Of a stretch of DNA of 64,000 nucleotides, positions 61,652-64,000 are shown piece by piece; positions within the stretch are counted from its first letter, which is position 1; each line of letters opens with the position of its first letter. The notes beneath the pieces were generated by a model. That model was given only the letters and a program-made list of their open reading frames with translations. It searched no databases and was not told where the DNA came from. The DNA is taken from assembly GCF_029893235.1 (NCBI RefSeq), contig NZ_JARXWE010000015.1, positions 1 to 64,000 on the forward strand, in the 5' to 3' direction. This DNA comes from Dysgonomonas sp. PH5-45. Its GTDB lineage: Bacteria > Bacteroidota > Bacteroidia > Bacteroidales > Dysgonomonadaceae. Position numbers and translations under genes: made by a program.

Positions 61652-62437
61652 TTACTTTATCTTAAATTCTATTCCGAACGGTTTACCTACTATTTTAAGC
61701 ACATCATTCGGATCTTTAGCTTTCGTAAAATTACCTGAATATGAATAATTCAGATTTGAATTAGGCAATACTTCAATATCATACTGTCTTTCAATCTCCT
61801 GAATTACATCTTGCAAAGGTACGCTAACAAAAACAAATTTACCATGTTTCCAATTAATAGATTCTTTCGCATCTTCGACATCATTAGTGGTAAGTTTGCC
61901 ATTACTTAATAATGCCTGCATATTCGGGGTAAGTATTACTGATTCCGATTTATCCGAAACATTCACCTTTCCGGTAAGACAGGTTACCTTAAAATTTTCG
62001 GCACGGGAAAACACATTAAAACTTGTTCCCAGTACACTTACAGTGTATTGCCCGGAACGTACATCAAATGTGCTTCCTTTTTCAACTTCAAAATATGCTT
62101 CGCCTTTCAGTTCTACATCACGGGAAATAAACCACCAGAGAGGTTTATAGCCGATTTTACTTTCGGCATTCAAATCTACTTTAGAGCCGTCGGGTAAAAC
62201 CACCGCCAGATGTGTACCTCTTTCAGCAACTTCATTTTTTGTATAGAAAAATGCTATGGAGGGTAGAATTATAGCTATTGCAGCAATAGATGCAGCCGCA
62301 TAAAACCACAATGATCTTTTTCGGGGAGCCATTTCAATAACTTTGGGAGTTTCTTCCAATCCTTCAAAGACACTATCCCAAATATCTTCTTTGCTTTTAC
62401 TCCATTTAGGGGTTATTTTAATATCATCCGTTTTCAT
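61652..62437 (-). CDS. FecR-family anti-sigma factor (FecR + DUF4974)
   Basis: A 261-residue bitopic protein. It has a cytoplasmic N-terminal anti-sigma segment (KITPKWSKSKEDIWDSVFEG), one membrane segment (about 44-64), a FecR domain (about 75-165, VVLPDGSKVDLNAESKI, DVRSGQYTVSVLGTSFNV) and a DUF4974 domain (about 180-258). It senses the receptor's STN domain and controls the sigma factor encoded just upstream (11-base gap). Confidence 0.93.
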   Translation of the reverse strand: MKTDDIKITPKWSKSKEDIWDSVFEGLEETPKVIEMAPRKRSLWFYAAASIAAIAIILPSIAFFYTKNEVAERGTHLAVVLPDGSKVDLNAESKIGYKPLWWFISRDVELKGEAYFEVEKGSTFDVRSGQYTVSVLGTSFNVFSRAENFKVTCLTGKVNVSDKSESVILTPNMQALLSNGKLTTNDVEDAKESINWKHGKFVFVSVPLQDVIQEIERQYDIEVLPNSNLNYSYSGNFTKAKDPNDVLKIVGKPFGIEFKIK

Positions 62438-62448
62438 ATCTTCTTTAA

Positions 62449-62949
62449 TTATAATAGTTCTGTCCTAAGAAATTGCAAAGCAGCGCTCATCCGTTTTTCG
62501 ACAGCTTTTACGCTTATATCCAAACATTGGGCTATTTCACTATACTTTAGTTCATCATTCCGGCTCATCAGGAAAACAACCCTTTGTAATTCCGGCATCT
62601 TTTCTAATGCTTTAGCATAAGTAGATGCCAATTCTTCAAAGTTTAATTCATCTTCGGGCGACAAGGGACTATCAATCTGAATACTCATACTCACCTCATA
62701 ATCTAAACGGGTAGAACTTTTTCGATAATTGCTTATAACCATATCGTTTGCTATCTTATAAAGCAATGGTTTTAAATTAAGGTTATCCAGTTGTTCCCGT
62801 TTCTCCCAAATCTTCATAAAGACATCCTGTGCCATATCCGATGCTGCATCCCTATCGCCACAGCGATAGAAGATAAAACTTCGAATCGTATCAAAATACT
62901 TATCGAATAATTGTTTGAACTCTGCTTTGCTTATCATCCAGTTGGACAT
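62449..62949 (-). CDS. ECF RNA polymerase sigma factor
   Basis: A 166-residue sigma-70-family ECF factor. Region 2 is FDKYFDTIRSFIFYRC, DMAQDVFMKIWEKR; region 4 is LPELQRVVFLMSRNDELKYSE then VKAVEKRMSAALQFLR. I moved the start from 62967 to the ATG at 62949, because the upstream ATG lies inside the -10-like box of its own promoter. MISKAEFKQLF at 62937 is also possible and typical of the family. It is first in the operon with fecR and the TonB receptor, and likely transcribes these and the two His-rich lipoproteins. Confidence 0.9.
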   Translation of the reverse strand: MSNWMISKAEFKQLFDKYFDTIRSFIFYRCGDRDAASDMAQDVFMKIWEKREQLDNLNLKPLLYKIANDMVISNYRKSSTRLDYEVSMSIQIDSPLSPEDELNFEELASTYAKALEKMPELQRVVFLMSRNDELKYSEIAQCLDISVKAVEKRMSAALQFLRTELL

Positions 62950-62959
62950 TTTACTATTA

Positions 62960-62987
62960 TACCGCATGAAGATATAAATACCCTACA
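62960..62987 (-). promoter_or_regulatory. ECF-type promoter of the sigma-fecR-receptor operon
   Basis: TGTAGGGTA, 11 bases, ATGCGGTA on the minus strand, followed by the sigma gene start within about 11 bases. It is one of three matching sites in the window, and implies that the sigma factor drives its own operon. Confidence 0.75.
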
Positions 62988-62992
62988 TGAAA

Positions 62993-63523
62993 TTATAAAG
63001 ATTTTTGGTAATCAACTTTCAACACACCCGAATCATATACTTTTGTCTTTATTATTTCCCACTTAGATTCCTTGTTTTGTTCAGGAAATAAAGATATGCC
63101 TTTGCCCAAAATTATGGGGAAGTAGCAAATTTGCATTTCGTCAATCAAATCTGCGGCGAGCAACATTGAAATTAATTCTCCGCCTCCAACTAACCAAATA
63201 TCTTTACCTTCCTGATTGCGAAGTTCAGAAATCGTTTCAATAATATTCTCCGTGATAAAACGTACATTCTCCTTTGTATCCCATTCATGGTGGGATACAA
63301 CATAAGCCATCTGTTCCGAATATGGCCAAATTACATCCATGTTCATAATTTCACGGTAAGTACGACCGCCCATAATAACCGTATCAACCGAAGCTGATAG
63401 ATTTTTGCAACCGTAATCTGTCTTTTCACGATTTGGGCATCCGGTAAGCCATTCCAATCCGCCGCCTGGCTCTGCAATCCGTTGGTCAAGTGATGCAGCG
63501 ATGTAAAGGATAATTTTTTTCAT
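62993..63523 (-). CDS. RibD C-terminal/dihydrofolate reductase-like protein
   Basis: A 176-residue soluble protein of the bacterial bifunctional deaminase-reductase C-terminal (DHFR-fold) family: YIAASLDQRIAEPGGGLEWL, VDTVIMGGRTYREIM, DIWLVGGGELISMLL and FPIILGKGISLF (quoted in part). It probably uses NADPH; the natural substrate of these stand-alone proteins is usually unknown. It is not a recognised trimethoprim-resistance DHFR. The upstream small ORF stops in overlap with its ATG (ATGA). Confidence 0.85.
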   Translation of the reverse strand: MKKIILYIAASLDQRIAEPGGGLEWLTGCPNREKTDYGCKNLSASVDTVIMGGRTYREIMNMDVIWPYSEQMAYVVSHHEWDTKENVRFITENIIETISELRNQEGKDIWLVGGGELISMLLAADLIDEMQICYFPIILGKGISLFPEQNKESKWEIIKTKVYDSGVLKVDYQKSL

Positions 63524-63666
63524 GCTACTGAATTTAATTGTTTATACCATTGCTCGCTGTATCTCAAAAAAGAAGCGTGGAACTCACACTGCTCCGATAC
63601 GAGGTACTGGTATACCTTTGAAAGAAACAGGCAAGCCCACGCCATACTCTCGTATAGCATGAACAT
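63520..63666 (-). CDS. Possible small ORF coupled to the DHFR-like gene
   Basis: A 48-codon ORF (begins MFMLYESMAWACLFLSKV, ends QWYKQLNSVA) whose TGA overlaps the ATG of the DHFR-like gene. The frame stays open upstream to about 63765 without a normal start, giving about 81 codons (including RLDTKTGNFQLKGTDSA). It may be a leader peptide, a small gene, or the end of a truncated one. It overlaps the structured segment 63595-63712, so the open frame could be chance. Confidence 0.35.
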   Translation of the reverse strand: MFMLYESMAWACLFLSKVYQYLVSEQCEFHASFLRYSEQWYKQLNSVA

Positions 63667-63712
63667 TGCGCTATCTGTCCCTTTCAGTTGAAAATTACCA
63701 GTTTTCGTATCG
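63595..63712. ncRNA. Nested hairpin element upstream of the DHFR-like gene
   Basis: CGATACGA (63595-63602) and ACTGGTA (63606-63612) pair with TCGTATCG (63705-63712) and TACCAGT (63696-63702). Inside, TGAAAG (63619-63624) and ACAG (63627-63630) pair with CTTTCA (63681-63686) and CTGT (63675-63678). Further in are GCAA/TTGC (63631-63634/63666-63669) and ATAC-TCTC-GTAT (63644-63655). The nested order over 118 bases is unlikely by chance. It could be a leader RNA or a recombination hairpin. Confidence 0.45.
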
Positions 63713-63779
63713 AGACGTTCAGCGAACGTTATGTTATATATAAACGGAATTAATCCGCTAAAATTCTATTTATCTGGTG

Positions 63780-63810
63780 CAAAGATACCAAATTAGTTTA
63801 AGGTATTAAA
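63780..63810 (-). promoter_or_regulatory. Promoter toward the DHFR-like gene
   Basis: On the minus strand TATCTTTG (63787-63780) matches the TAnnTTTG -7 box. TTTA (63810-63807), one base off TTTG, lies 19 bases upstream. Transcripts would start near 63773 and include the nested hairpin region. Confidence 0.6.
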
Positions 63811-63832
63811 GTCTTTCCAGTTGAGATTGTTG

Positions 63833-63878
63833 GTGCAAGGTGCAAGTATCTATATATAGATAAACTTGCACCTTGCAC
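63833..63878. repeat. 46-base near-perfect inverted repeat
   Basis: GTGCAAGGTGCAAGT (63833-63847) pairs with ACTTGCACCTTGCAC (63864-63878). The centre contains the 14-base palindrome ATCTATATATAGAT (63848-63861), so almost the whole segment is self-complementary. Each arm also carries a tandem GTGCAAG unit. It lies between two divergent promoters, a good position for an operator or, with the T-rich flank, a terminator. Confidence 0.65.
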
Positions 63879-63906
63879 TACGTCTAAAAGATTATTTTTC
63901 AAAACC

Positions 63907-63937
63907 TTTGGTGATTTCAAAAATTGTAGTAACTTTG
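63907..63937 (+). promoter_or_regulatory. Consensus Bacteroidota promoter, rightward
   Basis: TTTG (63907-63910), 19 bases, TAACTTTG (63930-63937): a perfect TTTG/TAnnTTTG match with ideal spacing. It points out of the window. Downstream, an open frame reading ADKLASIAARTAKKIR runs to the window end without a visible ATG in frame; the only ATG (63960) gives a seven-codon ORF. Confidence 0.75.
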
Positions 63938-64000
63938 AACCCAAGTTTTATGCAGACAAATTGGCGTCAATAGCAGCCAGAACTGCCAAGAAAATAAGGC

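Noticed and set aside
1-64000. tRNA and rRNA genes
   Set aside because: No cloverleaf with CCA-proximal pairing and T-loop GTTCRA pattern, and no rRNA-like stretch, was noticed. A covariance search was not possible.

Overview
The window is a large piece of an integrative and conjugative element (CTnDOT/CTnERL-like conjugative transposon) from a member of the Bacteroidota, most likely Bacteroidales. This rests on the complete Bacteroides-type tra operon, the mobA/mobB/mobC set, an RteC-family protein, promoters of the TTTG-N19-21-TAnnTTTG type, A-rich start regions instead of strong Shine-Dalgarno sequences, and an ECF-sigma/FecR/TonB-receptor trio. The element's integrase and ends are not visible, so both ends lie outside the window. 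The species cannot be named from the sequence.

Layout. (1) 1-3672: a leftward arsenic operon (arsR, arsM, thioredoxin-type arsC, ACR3 pump, ArsF-like lipoprotein, shortened ArsG-like permease). Three near-identical ArsR boxes each cover a -7 promoter element. (2) 3673-about 5070: an IS110-family insertion next to the arsR promoter. (3) 5131-7314: four genes of unknown function. (4) 7665-23208: leftward transfer operon traA to traQ, continuing into an M23 peptidase, a DUF4116-repeat protein and a PH-domain membrane protein. (5) 23209-23919: the divergent control region, with degenerate repeats, several hairpins and the probable oriT. (6) 23920-39516: rightward mobA, mobB, then after a two-gene metal insertion mobC, a DUF4099/DUF3945-type protein, topB, two small genes and a 1905-residue methylase-helicase. 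(7) 39603-42285: leftward helix-turn-helix and primase/ATPase genes. (8) 42625-63523: a leftward cargo island. It holds an RND metal pump (adaptor, CusA/CzcA, TolC) with a Zn/Cd-type P-type ATPase and rteC, a Fur-family regulator, two His-rich lipoproteins, two DUF6769-like HHHH proteins, a five-gene glycolipid/lipid A-type modification operon, an ECF sigma/anti-sigma/TonB receptor operon and a RibD/DHFR-like gene.

How it fits together. The tra genes build the mating channel. mobA/mobB act at oriT, mobC couples the nicked DNA to the channel, and topB and the methylase-helicase probably process or protect the incoming strand. The cargo handles As(III)/As(V) and divalent metals at the inner membrane (ACR3, P-type ATPase, CDF), across the envelope (RND) and at the cell surface (lipoproteins, TonB receptor, modified lipid A).

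Most notable non-genic signals: a three-site ECF-type promoter (GTAGGGTA-N11-ATGCGGTA) tying both His-rich lipoproteins to the sigma operon; a leader motif (CCACTAAAAAATYCAATAGT) in front of five transfer genes, once as an inverted pair around a terminator hairpin; a 37-43 nt repeat found four times, always in mRNA sense of a transfer gene; and structured intergenic segments at 7384-7514 and 63595-63712.
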